Shown: one piece after another, positions 24,504-33,627 of the stretch
Layout: every line of letters starts with the position of its first letter
How positions within the stretch are numbered: position 1 is the stretch's first letter
Assembly: GCF_021049305.1 (NCBI RefSeq)
Contig: NZ_CP088082.1
Span: 124,001-188,000, forward strand
Direction: 5' to 3'
From: Ideonella dechloratans
Lineage (GTDB): Bacteria > Pseudomonadota > Gammaproteobacteria > Burkholderiales > Burkholderiaceae_C
Length of the DNA stretch: 64,000 nucleotides
Notes under the pieces: model-generated
Databases searched by the model: none
What the model was told of the DNA's origin: nothing
The model's input: only the letters and a program-made list of their open reading frames with translations
Position numbers and translations under genes: made by a program

Positions 24504-25222
24504 TCAGGCTCCTGCGGCAGGGGTGGAAGGACCGCGCGAAGGGCGGACGACCTGGATGGGTTGGGGCTGACCCGGCGCCTGCTGGCCGGCGCTGGAGCAG
24601 CCGCCGAAGACCTCGGGCTCGGCCCAGCTCTCGTCCGCGAGGGCTCAGGCGCGGCCGGCTTGGCGCTGGCCAGCGTGGCCGGATCGACCTGGGCCAGGTC
24701 CAGCAGCGCGCCCAGCAACTCGGCGTAGTCGCTGCGTCGGCGCAGCAGCGATTCGCGGATGGCCTGCAGCAGGTGGGCGAACTCGCCCAGAAAGGCGCGG
24801 GCCGATTCGGGCGGCTGGGTGGAGGCGAACTCCAGCACCACGCTGAGGTGGTCGGGCAGCTCGTCCGGGCCCAGCAGCAGGCCGGCCTGCTCGTAGGTCT
24901 GGATCAGGTCGATCATGGCCGGGCCGCGGTCGCGCGAGTCGCCATGCACATGCTCGAACAGGTGCAGCGCGGTGCCGCGCCCGCGGTCGAACAGGTCCAC
25001 GTACTGGGCTTCCACGTCCAGGCCGTCCTCGCGGGCCAGGCGGCCCATCAGGGCGTCCAGCGCAGCCAGGCGGGCCGGGCTCAGCGCGGCCTCGTCGGCC
25101 AGGGCCTGGGAGATCTCGCCCAGGTGGGCGCGCAGCTCGGCATGGGGGTAGCCCAGCAGGGCGGCCACGGCGCGCAGGGTGCGGGCCATCGGGCGGTGGG
25201 AGGGGGTCATGGGCAGGCTCAT
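24504..25222 (-). CDS. narJ: Nitrate reductase assembly chaperone NarJ, with apparent one-base frameshift
   Basis: Residues 1 to about 190 are a normal NarJ (LLGYPHAELRAHLGEISQAL, VEAQYVDLFDRGRGTALHLFEHVHGDSRDRGPAMIDLI, YEQAGLLLGPDELPDHLSVVLEF). NarJ inserts the molybdenum cofactor into NarG. Near 24641-24647 the frame breaks. The expected tail (ALADESWAEPEVFGGCSSAGQ and on to a TGA at 24504-24506) lies in the next frame, whereas the initial frame runs on for over 250 codons through narI. One added base in the GAG-CCC run would restore a 239-residue protein ending 2 bases before narI. Either a sequencing error or a real mutation explains this. The start is the ATG at 25222; ATG 25210 is an alternative. 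Confidence 0.85.
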
Positions 25223-25224
25223 GC

Positions 25225-26748
25225 TCAGAACTCCGCCTTGATGGGGATGGTGCGCTTCTTCTCGCTGCCGAACAGGCTGGTCTCGGTCACCCCTTCGGAG
25301 CAGCCGTTGCCGAAGCTGAAGCCGCAGCCGCCGCGCACGTTGAAGGCGTTCTCGGCGTACTCGCGGTGCGTGGTCGGGATGACGAAGCGGTCCTCGTAGT
25401 TGGCAATCGCCATGGTGCGGTACATGTCCTCGACCTCGGCCTCGCTCAGGCCGACCTGGTCCAGCGCCGCGGTGTTGTGCACGCCGTCCACATGCTTGCC
25501 GCGCTGGAAGGCGCGCATGGCCAGCATGCGCTCCAGGGCCCGCACCACCGGGGTGGTGTCGCCGGCGGTCAGCAGGTTGGCCAGGTACTTCACCGGGATG
25601 CGCAGCTGCTGCACGTCGGGCAGTTCGCCCTTCTGGGCCACGTGGCCGGCCTGCACCGCGCCGGTGATGGGCGAGAGCGGCGGCACGTACCAGACCATGG
25701 GCAGGGTGCGGTACTCGGGGTGCAGCGGCAGCGCGATCTTCCAGTCCATCGCCATCTTGTAGACCGGGCTGTTGCGCGCGGCGGTCAGCCAGGCTTCGGG
25801 GATACCGTCGCGGCGGGCCTGCTCGATGACGGCCGGGTCGTGCGGATTCAGGAAGACGTCGAGCTGGGCCTGGTAGAGGTCCTTGTCGTGCTCCACGCTG
25901 GCGGCCGCCTCGATGCGGTCGGCGTCATAGAGCAGCACGCCCAGGTAGCGGATGCGGCCCACGCAGGTCTCGCTGCAGACGGTGGGCTGGCCGGCCTCGA
26001 TGCGGGGATAGCAGAAGATGCACTTCTCGGCCTTGCCGCTCTTCCAGTTGTAGTAGATCTTCTTGTACGGGCAGCCCGAGACGCACATGCGCCAGCCGCG
26101 GCATTTGTCCTGGTCGATCAGGACGATGCCGTCCTCCTCGCGCTTGTAGATGGAGCCCGAGGGGCAGCTCGCGACGCATGCCGGGTTCAGGCAGTGCTCG
26201 CACAGCCGCGGCAGGTACATCATGAAGGTGTTCTCGAACTGGCCGTAGATGTCCTTCTGGATGTCCTCGAAGTTCTGGTCGGCGCTGCGCTTGCTGAACT
26301 CGCCGCCCAGGATCTCCTCCCAGTTCGGGCCCCAGGTGATCTTCTCCATGCGCTGGCCGGTGATCAGGCTGCGCGGCCGTGCGGTGGGCGCGGCCTTCAT
26401 CTCGGGCGCGCTCTGCAGGTGGTCGTAGTCGAAGGTGAAGGGCTCGTAGTAGTCGTCGATCTGCGGCAGGTTGGGGTTGGCGAAGATCTTCATCAGCAGC
26501 TTCCACTTGCCGCCCTGGCGGGGCTGGATGCTGCCGTCGGCGTTGCGGGTCCAGCCGCCGTTCCAGCGGTCCTGGTTCTCCCACTCCTTGGGGTAGCCGA
26601 TGCCCGGCTTGGTCTCGACGTTGTTGAACCAGGCGTACTCGACGCCGGGCCGGCTGGTCCAGACGTTCTTGCAGGTGACGCTGCAGGTGTGGCAGCCGAT
26701 GCACTTGTCCAGGTTCAGCACCATGCCGATCTGTGCACGTACTTTCAT
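25225..26748 (-). CDS. narH: Respiratory nitrate reductase beta subunit
   Basis: The 507-residue iron-sulfur protein has Cys clusters in order: CIGCHTCSVTCKN at the N-terminus, CEHCLNPACVASCPSG, CRGWRMCVSGCPYKK (Trp in place of one Cys, the 3Fe-4S site), and CIFCYPRIEAGQPTVCSETCVGR. It carries electrons from NarI to NarG on the cytosolic face. An AAGGAG site precedes the ATG. narJ begins 2 bases after its stop. Confidence 0.96.
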   Translation of the reverse strand: MKVRAQIGMVLNLDKCIGCHTCSVTCKNVWTSRPGVEYAWFNNVETKPGIGYPKEWENQDRWNGGWTRNADGSIQPRQGGKWKLLMKIFANPNLPQIDDYYEPFTFDYDHLQSAPEMKAAPTARPRSLITGQRMEKITWGPNWEEILGGEFSKRSADQNFEDIQKDIYGQFENTFMMYLPRLCEHCLNPACVASCPSGSIYKREEDGIVLIDQDKCRGWRMCVSGCPYKKIYYNWKSGKAEKCIFCYPRIEAGQPTVCSETCVGRIRYLGVLLYDADRIEAAASVEHDKDLYQAQLDVFLNPHDPAVIEQARRDGIPEAWLTAARNSPVYKMAMDWKIALPLHPEYRTLPMVWYVPPLSPITGAVQAGHVAQKGELPDVQQLRIPVKYLANLLTAGDTTPVVRALERMLAMRAFQRGKHVDGVHNTAALDQVGLSEAEVEDMYRTMAIANYEDRFVIPTTHREYAENAFNVRGGCGFSFGNGCSEGVTETSLFGSEKKRTIPIKAEF

Positions 26749-26784
26749 CTCAATGCTCCTTGGGATCGATCAGCGATGGGTGAC

Positions 26785-29700
26785 TCAGGGGTTCTCGCCC
26801 TGGGCCTGGTAGGCGACGGCCAGGTGGTCGTCACGCGGCGTGTCCAGCCAGTCCACCTTGGCCATCTTGCGCACCACGACGAACTCGTCGCGGTTGGTGC
26901 CGATGGTTCCGTAGTAGTTGAAGCCGTAGCTGTACTGGGCGTAGCCGCCGATCATGTGGGTGGGCTTGAGCACGACCCGGGTGACCGAGTTGTGGATGCC
27001 CCCGCGCACGCCGGTGATCTCCGACCCGGGCGTGTTGATGATCTTTTCCTGCGCGTGGTACATCAGCACCATGCCGGGCTTGACGCGTTGGCTGACCACC
27101 GCCCGCGCCGCGATGGCGCCGTTGGTGTTGAACAGCTCGATCCAGTCGTTGTCCACGATGCCGGCCGACTTGGCGTCGTCCTCCGACAGCCACACCACCG
27201 GCCCGCCGCGGTTGAGCGTGAGCATCAGCAGGTTGTCCGAGTAGGTGCTGTGGATGCCCCACTTCTGGTGCGGGGTGATGAAGTTCAGCACGATCTCGGC
27301 ATGGCCGTTGGGCTTGATGCCTTCCATGCCCGAGGTGGCCTTCATGTCCACCGGCGGCCGGTAGCTGGAAAAACCCTCGCCGAAGGCGATCATCCAGGGG
27401 TGGTCCTGGTAGAACTGCTGACGGCCGGTCAGGGTGCGCCAGGGGATCAGCTCGTGCACGTTGGTGTAGCCGGCGTTGTAGCTGACGGTCTCGCTCTCGA
27501 TGCCGCTCCAGGTCGGGCTGGAGATGATCTTGCGCGGCTGGGCCTGCACGTCGCGGTAGCGGATCTTCTCGTCCTCGCGGTAGAGCGCGAGGTGGGCGTG
27601 CTCGCGGCCGGTGGCCTTGCTCAGTGCCTCCCAGGCCTTGACGGCGACGTGGCCGTTGGTCTCGGGCGCCAGCTGCAGGATCACCTCGCAGGCGTCGATG
27701 TCGCTGACGATGCGCGGACGGCCCTGGCTGACACCGGGCTCGGCCACGCGGCCGTTGAGCTGGCCGAGCTGCTCGACCTCGGTCTCGGTCTTCCAGCCGA
27801 TGCCCTTGCCACCGTTGCCCAGCTTGTCCATCAAGGGGCCCAGGGCGGTGAAGCGCTTGAAGGTGTTGGGGTAGTCGCGTTCGACCACCGTGACCTGCGG
27901 CGCGGTCTTGCCGGGGATCAGCTCGCACTCGCCCTTCTTCCACTCGGCCACGCCGTAGGGCTGGGCCAGCTCGGCCGGGGTGTCGTGCATCAGCGGGGTC
28001 ATCACCACGTCCTGCTCGACACCCAGGTGACCCACGCAGACCTCGCTGAAGGCCTTGGCGAAGCCCTTGTAGATCTCCCAGTCACTGCGCGATTCCCATA
28101 CCGGGTCCACCGCCGCGGACAGCGGGTGGATGAAGGGGTGCATGTCGCTGGTGTTGAGGTCGTTCTTCTCGTACCAGCTGGCCGTGGGCAGCACGATGTC
28201 GCTGTACAGGCAGGTGGTGCTCATGCGGAAGTCCAGCGTCACCAGCAGGTCCAGCTTGCCCTCGGGCGCCTTGGCGTGCCAGGCCACCTCGGAGGGCTTG
28301 GCATCGTCCGGGCCGAGATCCTTGCCCTGCACGCCGTTCTCGGTGCCCAGCAGGTGCTTGCAGAAGTACTCATGGCCCTTGCCGGAGGAGCCCAGCAGGT
28401 TGGAACGCCAGACGAACATGTTGCGCGGCCAGTTGACCGGCGCATCCGGGTCCTCGCAGCTCATGCGCAGCTGGCCGCTCTTGAGGCCCTGGGCCACGTA
28501 GTCGCGCGGGGCCAGGCCGGCGGCGGCGGCGTCGCGGGCCAGCTGCAGCGGGTTGGTCTCCAGCTGCGGGGCGCTGGGCAGCCAGCCCATGCGTTCGGCG
28601 CGCACGTTGAAGTCGATCATGCTGCCTGCGTACTGCGCGCGGTCGGCCAGCGGCGAGAGCACCTCCTGCATGTCCACCTTCTCGTAGCGCCACTGGTCGG
28701 TGTGGGCGTAGAAGAAGCTGGTGGAGTTCTGCTGGCGCGGCGGGCGCACCCAGTCCAGCGCGAAGGCCAGTGCCGTCCAGCCGGTCTGCGGACGCAGCTT
28801 CTCCTGGCCGACATAGTGGGCCCAGCCGCCGCCGCTCTTGCCGATGCAGCCGCACATCATCAGCAGGTTGATGACCCCCCGGTAGTTCATGTCCGAGTGG
28901 TACCAGTGGTTCATGCCGGCGCCGATGATGATCATCGACTTGCCCTGCGTCTTGTCGGCGTTGGCGGCGAACTCGCGCGCCACGGTGACGATCTGCGCGC
29001 GCGGCACGCCGGTGATCTGCTCGGCCCAGGCCGGGGTGTAAGGGGCGTTGTCGTCGTAGCTGGCGGCACCGCTGCCCAGCCCGCGGTCGATGCCGTATTG
29101 CGCGGCCTGCAGGTCGAACACCGTGGCCACCAGGGCCTGCACCTCCTCGCCGTTCTCCTTCAGGCGCAGGCGCACCGCCGGCACGCGGGCCAGGCTGATC
29201 TCGCCCACCGCGTCGTTGGCGGTGAAGTGCGGGTTCTGCACGCCACCGAAGTAGGGGAAGGCGACGTCCACCACCTCGTGGGCCTGCTCACCATCCTCCA
29301 GCACCGAGAGCTTGAGCTTGACCTGTTCGCCGTGGCGGGCTTCCTTGTCCTCCAGGTTCCATTGGCCGGCGTCGTCGCGGCCTTCGGCGCCCCAGCGGAA
29401 GCCGATCGAGCCGTGGGGCAGCACGGCGCGGCCGGTGCTGTCGAAGGCCAGGGTCTTCCACTCGGGGTTGTTGGACTGGCCGAGCTTGCCGTTGAAGTCG
29501 CTGGCGCGCAGGTAGCGCTCGGGCACCAGCACCTGGCGGCCATCGGCCAGGGTCTGCACCTTCAGGCGCACCAGCATCGGCAGGTCGGTGTAGCGGCGGG
29601 CGTAGTCGTCGAAGTACGCCGAGCGCTGCTTGAAGTAGAACTCGTTGAGGGCCACGTGGCCCATGGCCATGGCCAGGGCCGCGTCGGTGCCCTGCTTGGG

Positions 29701-30591
29701 GTGCAGCCACAGGTCGGCCAGCTTGGCCACTTCGCTGTAGTCGGGCGAGACGGCCACCGCCTTGGCGCCCTTGTAGCGCACCTCGGTGAAGAAGTGGGCG
29801 TCGGGCGTGCGCGTCTGCGGCACGTTGGAGCCCCAGGCGATCAGGTAGGTGCTGTTGTACCAGTCGGCCGATTCGGGCACGTCGGTCTGCTCGCCCCAGA
29901 CCTGCGGGCTCGAGGGCGGCAGGTCGCAGTACCAGTCGTAGAAGCTCATGCAGACGCCGCCGATCAGGCTCAGGTAGCGGCTGCCCGCGGCGTAGCTGAC
30001 CATGCTCATCGCCGGGATGGGCGAGAAGCCGATGATGCGGTCCGGCCCGTGCTGCTTGATGGTGTAGACGTTGGCCGCGGCGATCAGCTGGTTCACTTCC
30101 TCCCAGCTGCTGCGCACGAAGCCGCCCATGCCGCGCACCTGCTGGTAGTCGCGCCGGGCATCGGCATCCTCGACGATGCTGGCCCAGGCCGACACCGGGT
30201 CCTTGGCCACGGCCAGCGCGGCGCGCCAGCGGCGCAGCAGGCGGCTGCGCACCATCGGGTGCTTCACGCGGTTGGCGCTGTAGAGGTACCAGCTGTAGCT
30301 GGCGCCGCGGGCGCAGCCGCGCGGCTCGTGGTTGGGCATGTCCCAGCGGGTGCGCGGGTAGTCCGTCTGCTGGGTTTCCCAGGTGACGATGCCGCCCTTG
30401 ACGTAGATCTTCCACGAGCAGGAGCCCGTGCAGTTCACGCCGTGGGTGCTGCGCACGATCTTGTCGTGCGACCAGCGGTTGCGGTAGGCGTCTTCCCAGG
30501 TGCGGTCCTCGCCGGTGGTGCGGCCGTGGCCGTTGGCGAAGGACTCCTTGGGGAGCGCAAAGTGGGTGAGTCGGTCCAGGAAGTGGCTCAT
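26785..30591 (-). CDS. narG: Respiratory nitrate reductase alpha subunit (molybdopterin)
   Basis: The 1268-residue protein starts MSHFLDRLTHFALPKESFANGHG. It has the FS0-type ligand set in THGVNCTGSCSWKIYV and the NarG signatures WETQQTDYPRTRWDMPNHEPRGCARGASYSWYLYSANR and NSTYLIAWGSNVPQTRTPDAHF. Length and motifs match the cytosolic catalytic subunit that reduces nitrate to nitrite with bis-MGD. No Tat signal is obvious, as expected for Nar. It lies 28 bases after narK2, with narH 36 bases downstream. Confidence 0.97.
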   Translation of the reverse strand: MSHFLDRLTHFALPKESFANGHGRTTGEDRTWEDAYRNRWSHDKIVRSTHGVNCTGSCSWKIYVKGGIVTWETQQTDYPRTRWDMPNHEPRGCARGASYSWYLYSANRVKHPMVRSRLLRRWRAALAVAKDPVSAWASIVEDADARRDYQQVRGMGGFVRSSWEEVNQLIAAANVYTIKQHGPDRIIGFSPIPAMSMVSYAAGSRYLSLIGGVCMSFYDWYCDLPPSSPQVWGEQTDVPESADWYNSTYLIAWGSNVPQTRTPDAHFFTEVRYKGAKAVAVSPDYSEVAKLADLWLHPKQGTDAALAMAMGHVALNEFYFKQRSAYFDDYARRYTDLPMLVRLKVQTLADGRQVLVPERYLRASDFNGKLGQSNNPEWKTLAFDSTGRAVLPHGSIGFRWGAEGRDDAGQWNLEDKEARHGEQVKLKLSVLEDGEQAHEVVDVAFPYFGGVQNPHFTANDAVGEISLARVPAVRLRLKENGEEVQALVATVFDLQAAQYGIDRGLGSGAASYDDNAPYTPAWAEQITGVPRAQIVTVAREFAANADKTQGKSMIIIGAGMNHWYHSDMNYRGVINLLMMCGCIGKSGGGWAHYVGQEKLRPQTGWTALAFALDWVRPPRQQNSTSFFYAHTDQWRYEKVDMQEVLSPLADRAQYAGSMIDFNVRAERMGWLPSAPQLETNPLQLARDAAAAGLAPRDYVAQGLKSGQLRMSCEDPDAPVNWPRNMFVWRSNLLGSSGKGHEYFCKHLLGTENGVQGKDLGPDDAKPSEVAWHAKAPEGKLDLLVTLDFRMSTTCLYSDIVLPTASWYEKNDLNTSDMHPFIHPLSAAVDPVWESRSDWEIYKGFAKAFSEVCVGHLGVEQDVVMTPLMHDTPAELAQPYGVAEWKKGECELIPGKTAPQVTVVERDYPNTFKRFTALGPLMDKLGNGGKGIGWKTETEVEQLGQLNGRVAEPGVSQGRPRIVSDIDACEVILQLAPETNGHVAVKAWEALSKATGREHAHLALYREDEKIRYRDVQAQPRKIISSPTWSGIESETVSYNAGYTNVHELIPWRTLTGRQQFYQDHPWMIAFGEGFSSYRPPVDMKATSGMEGIKPNGHAEIVLNFITPHQKWGIHSTYSDNLLMLTLNRGGPVVWLSEDDAKSAGIVDNDWIELFNTNGAIAARAVVSQRVKPGMVLMYHAQEKIINTPGSEITGVRGGIHNSVTRVVLKPTHMIGGYAQYSYGFNYYGTIGTNRDEFVVVRKMAKVDWLDTPRDDHLAVAYQAQGENP

Positions 30592-30619
30592 GGGGAGGCT
30601 TTCTTCGGGCGGCGTGAGG

Positions 30620-32029
30620 TCAGCAGGGCATCGGCGCGTTGCGGCGGGCGTAGTGCCACCAGGTCACGGCGATGCAGATCAGGTAGAAGGCGATGAAGGT
30701 GTAGAGCGCGGCTTCCGGGCCGCCGGTCAGCGCGATGGAGCTGCCGTAGCTCTTGGGAATGAAGAAGCCGCCGTAGGCCGCCATCGCGGCGGTGAAGCCC
30801 AGGGTGGCGGCGGCCTCGGTGTTGGCCTCCTTGGTGGCCTGGGCCACGGCGGCGCCATCGTTGCGGTTCACGCCGCGCATGCGCTCGGTCAGGAAGATCA
30901 CCGGGATCATCCGGAAGGTCGAGCCGTTGCCGATGCCGGTGGTGAGGAACAGCACCAGGAAGCACAGGAAGAAGCCGGCGAACTGGCCGCCCGTGGGGCC
31001 GCTGGGCAGGAAGACCAGCACGCCGCACACGGCCAGGGCCATCACCACGAAGTTCCACAGCGTCACGCGGGCGCCGCCCAGCTTGTCGGCCAGCCAGCCG
31101 CCGAAGGGGCGCACCACGGCGCCGGTCAGCGGGCCCAGCCAGGCATAGGCCAGCGGGTTCACGCCCGGGAACTGGCTCTTGATCAGCAGCGGGAATCCCG
31201 CGGCATAGCCCAGGAAGGAGCCGAAGGTGCCCAGGTAGAGCACGCACATCAGCCAGTTGTGCTTGCGGCGGAAGATGACGGCCTGGTCGGCGAAGGAGGC
31301 CTTGGCCTCGGCCAAGTCGTTCATGCCGAACCAGGCGGCCAGCGAGCACAGCACGATCCAGGGCACCCAGATGAAGGCGGCGTTCTGGGTCCAGACCTGC
31401 AGGGTCTGGCCGTTCTTCACGATGGTCTGGGCGTCACCGCCGAAGATGCCGAAGATGCCGGCCGTCACCACCAGGGGGCTGAGGAACTGCACCACCGACA
31501 CGCCCAGGTTGCCCAGGCCGGCGTTCACGCCCAGGGCCGAGCCCTTGCGCTCCTTCGGGAAGAAGAAGCTGATGTTGGCCATGCTGGAGCTGAAGTTGCC
31601 GCCGCCCAGGCCGCACAGCAGGGCCAGCATCAGCATGGTGGGGTAGGGCGTCTGGTTGTCCTGCACCGCGAAGCCGATGCCGATGGCCGGGATCAGCAGC
31701 GTGGCGGTGGAGATGGCCGTCCAGCGGCGGCCGCCCACCAGCGGCACCATGAAGGAATAGAAGATGCGCAGCGTGGCTCCCGAGAGCGCCGGCGCCGCGG
31801 CCAGCCAGAACAGCTGGTTGGTCGAGTAGTGGAAGCCCAGGCCGGGCAGGCCCACGGCCACCACGCTCCAGACCTGCCAGATGGCGAAGGCCAGGAACAG
31901 CGAGGGGACCGAGATCCACAGGTTCAGCTTGGCGATGGCCTCGCCTTCGCGTTCCCAGAAGGCTTTGTCTTCGGGGTTCCAGTGCGTGAGCGTGCGGCCT
32001 TGCCGTGCGCCCAGGGAAGTCGTGCTCAT
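30620..32029 (-). CDS. narK2: NarK2-type nitrate/nitrite transporter (MFS)
   Basis: The 469-residue 12-TM protein has the nitrate signatures GLGGGNFSSSMANISFFFPKERKGSALGVNAGLGNLGVSVVQF and GIGNGSTFRMIPVIFLTERM. A cytosolic N-terminal extension is also present. It is the E. coli NarK/NarU-like type that exchanges nitrate for nitrite. It lies between narK1 and narG, a common order in denitrifying beta- and gammaproteobacteria. Confidence 0.92.
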   Translation of the reverse strand: MSTTSLGARQGRTLTHWNPEDKAFWEREGEAIAKLNLWISVPSLFLAFAIWQVWSVVAVGLPGLGFHYSTNQLFWLAAAPALSGATLRIFYSFMVPLVGGRRWTAISTATLLIPAIGIGFAVQDNQTPYPTMLMLALLCGLGGGNFSSSMANISFFFPKERKGSALGVNAGLGNLGVSVVQFLSPLVVTAGIFGIFGGDAQTIVKNGQTLQVWTQNAAFIWVPWIVLCSLAAWFGMNDLAEAKASFADQAVIFRRKHNWLMCVLYLGTFGSFLGYAAGFPLLIKSQFPGVNPLAYAWLGPLTGAVVRPFGGWLADKLGGARVTLWNFVVMALAVCGVLVFLPSGPTGGQFAGFFLCFLVLFLTTGIGNGSTFRMIPVIFLTERMRGVNRNDGAAVAQATKEANTEAAATLGFTAAMAAYGGFFIPKSYGSSIALTGGPEAALYTFIAFYLICIAVTWWHYARRNAPMPC

Positions 32030-32067
32030 GGAGGTCTCCAGGAGGGGAGAAGAAGGGGCGCCGCGGC

Positions 32068-33339
32068 TCAGCGCGCAGTGAGGATGGGGGCGCTGGGCGT
32101 GTCGATCACGTCCGTGTGGCGCACCTCGGTCCAGTACATCCAGATCAGCGAGATCCAGACCACGCCGTACAGCAGCATGAAGGCGCTCGAGCGCACGCCG
32201 GTCAGGTCCAGCAGGTAGCCGAAGAGGATGGGCAGCAGGAAGCCGCCCATGCCGCCGGCCAGGCCGACGATGCCGCTGACCGTGCCGATGTTGTCGGGGT
32301 AGTGGTCACCGATGTACTTGAAGACGCTGGCCTTGCCGAAGGCCATCGCGATGCCGAGCAGGAACAGCAGGCTGGTGAAGCCGACCACGTTCAGGCCGAT
32401 GTGGAAGGTCTGCGGGCCGTTGACGGTGTTGATCGTGAAGTCGGTCTGCGGGTAGCTCAGCAGGAACAGGCAGATCCAGCAGGCCCACATCACCCACCAG
32501 GTGACGCGGTGGGCGCCGTACTTGTCCGACAGCACGCCGCCGATGGCGCGCAGCACGCCGCCGGGCAGCGAGAAGCAGGCGGCCAGCAAGGCGGCCACCC
32601 GGATGTCCAGGCCGTATTCGCCCACGTAGTACTGCACCATCCACAGGCTCAGACCGACGTAGCCACCGAACACGATGCTGTAGTACTGGCAGTACTTCAG
32701 CACCCGCGGGTCCTTGAGCATCTTCAGCTGGTCCGACAGCTTGGTGTCGGTGGACACCAGGTGGGCCGGGTTGCTGGCGCTGCCCAGCCAGAACACCACC
32801 AGGGTGGCCAGCAGGATCACGGCGTAAACCTTGGGCACCATGGTCCAGCCGAAGGCCACCACGATGGCCGGGGCGACGAACTTGTTGACCGCTGCGCCCG
32901 AGTTGCCGGCGCCGAACACGCCCATGGCCATGCCCTTGCGCTCCTTGGGGAACCAGCGCGCCACATAGGGCGTGCCGACCGAGAAGGAGCCGCCAGCCAG
33001 GCCCAGCAGCAGGCCGATGACCAGGAACTGCCAGTAGGCGGTGGCGTAGGACATCATCCACACCGCCGGGATGCAGACCGCCAGCAGGATGGCCAGCACG
33101 ATGCGGCCGCCGAAGCGGTCGGTCCAGATGCCCAGCGGCACGCGGATCAGCGAGCCCGAGAGCACCGGCATGGAGGCCAGCAAACCGAACTCGGTGGCCG
33201 ACAGGCCCAGGGTCTTGCGCAGCGGGATGCCGATGACGGCGAACATCATCCAGACCATGAAGCACACCGTGAAAGCCAGTGTGCTGACGGCCAGGACGGA
33301 CCAGGCTTGTCGGGGAAGGGGAGCAGTGGGCGTCGCCAT
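32068..33339 (-). CDS. narK1: NarK1-type nitrate transporter (MFS)
   Basis: The 423-residue protein begins MATPTAPLPRQAWSVLAVSTLAFTVCFMVWMMFAVIG. It carries the nitrate motif GLAGGSFSVGTPYVARWFPKERKGMAMGVFGAGNSGAAVNKFV and a second GLAGGMGGFLLPILFG. It resembles the NarK1/NasA nitrate-proton symporter type, complementary to narK2. A longer frame runs upstream but overlaps the FNR site region and the divergent receptor gene. It is the first gene of the nar run and sits 143 bases from the FNR-type box. Confidence 0.92.
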   Translation of the reverse strand: MATPTAPLPRQAWSVLAVSTLAFTVCFMVWMMFAVIGIPLRKTLGLSATEFGLLASMPVLSGSLIRVPLGIWTDRFGGRIVLAILLAVCIPAVWMMSYATAYWQFLVIGLLLGLAGGSFSVGTPYVARWFPKERKGMAMGVFGAGNSGAAVNKFVAPAIVVAFGWTMVPKVYAVILLATLVVFWLGSASNPAHLVSTDTKLSDQLKMLKDPRVLKYCQYYSIVFGGYVGLSLWMVQYYVGEYGLDIRVAALLAACFSLPGGVLRAIGGVLSDKYGAHRVTWWVMWACWICLFLLSYPQTDFTINTVNGPQTFHIGLNVVGFTSLLFLLGIAMAFGKASVFKYIGDHYPDNIGTVSGIVGLAGGMGGFLLPILFGYLLDLTGVRSSAFMLLYGVVWISLIWMYWTEVRHTDVIDTPSAPILTAR

Positions 33340-33414
33340 GATGCGGCCTCGTTCAATGGGTGATTGAACTGTCCCGCAAGGGCTCCCGGGCGAACATCCG
33401 CCCGAAGACCATCG

Positions 33415-33472
33415 AGGGGTACGCGAAAGAACGATGCTCCGCACCAGGGCATCGTTCCAAAGAACTACTGCT
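33415..33472 (-). promoter_or_regulatory. Candidate NarL heptamer and inverted repeat in the narK1 leader region
   Basis: A TACCCCT heptamer (minus strand, 33415-33421) fits the NarL consensus TACYYMT, and a weaker TACTGCT lies on the plus strand at 33466-33472. Between them GAACGATGC (33429-33437) and GCATCGTTC (33449-33457) form a perfect 9-bp inverted repeat with an 11-base spacer. All lie between the FNR-type box and narK1. Confidence 0.5.
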
Positions 33473-33481
33473 GGAGCGATC

Positions 33482-33495
33482 TTGACCACGATCAA
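33482..33495 (-). promoter_or_regulatory. FNR/ANR/DNR-type box for the nar operon
   Basis: TTGACCACGATCAA matches the TTGAT-N4-ATCAA dyad with one deviation. It is in the divergent region between narK1 and the chemotaxis receptor, 143 bases from the narK1 start, and no other such dyad is near. It most likely gives anaerobic activation of the whole nar run. Confidence 0.85.
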
Positions 33496-33627
33496 ATCGC
33501 GTGTCAACCGCGCTGACCCTCTGGCGGCGCAGGGTGGATCCCCCCGGCGGACTAGTCCTTCAGATCGACTCGACACCGCCCCGCCGCGCGCCGAAGAACA
33601 AGGCTGATGCCGAGCAAGGAGAGCGAG

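Noticed and set aside
23774..24640. Extension of the narJ frame across narI as a 482-residue fusion
   Set aside because: The extension is Arg/Pro/His-rich and antisense-like in composition, and it overlaps narI. The true NarJ tail is in the neighbouring frame.
24636..24655. Programmed -1 frameshifting in narJ
   Set aside because: No clear slippery heptamer or downstream stem was seen, and NarJ is not known to use recoding. A missing base is simpler.
25366..30696. Very long plus-strand open frame (over 1,700 codons) opposite narH and narG
   Set aside because: Its product is a low-complexity His/Val/Ala/Gly/Leu-rich string typical of the antisense of GC-rich genes. It has no motifs, and the minus-strand genes are certain.
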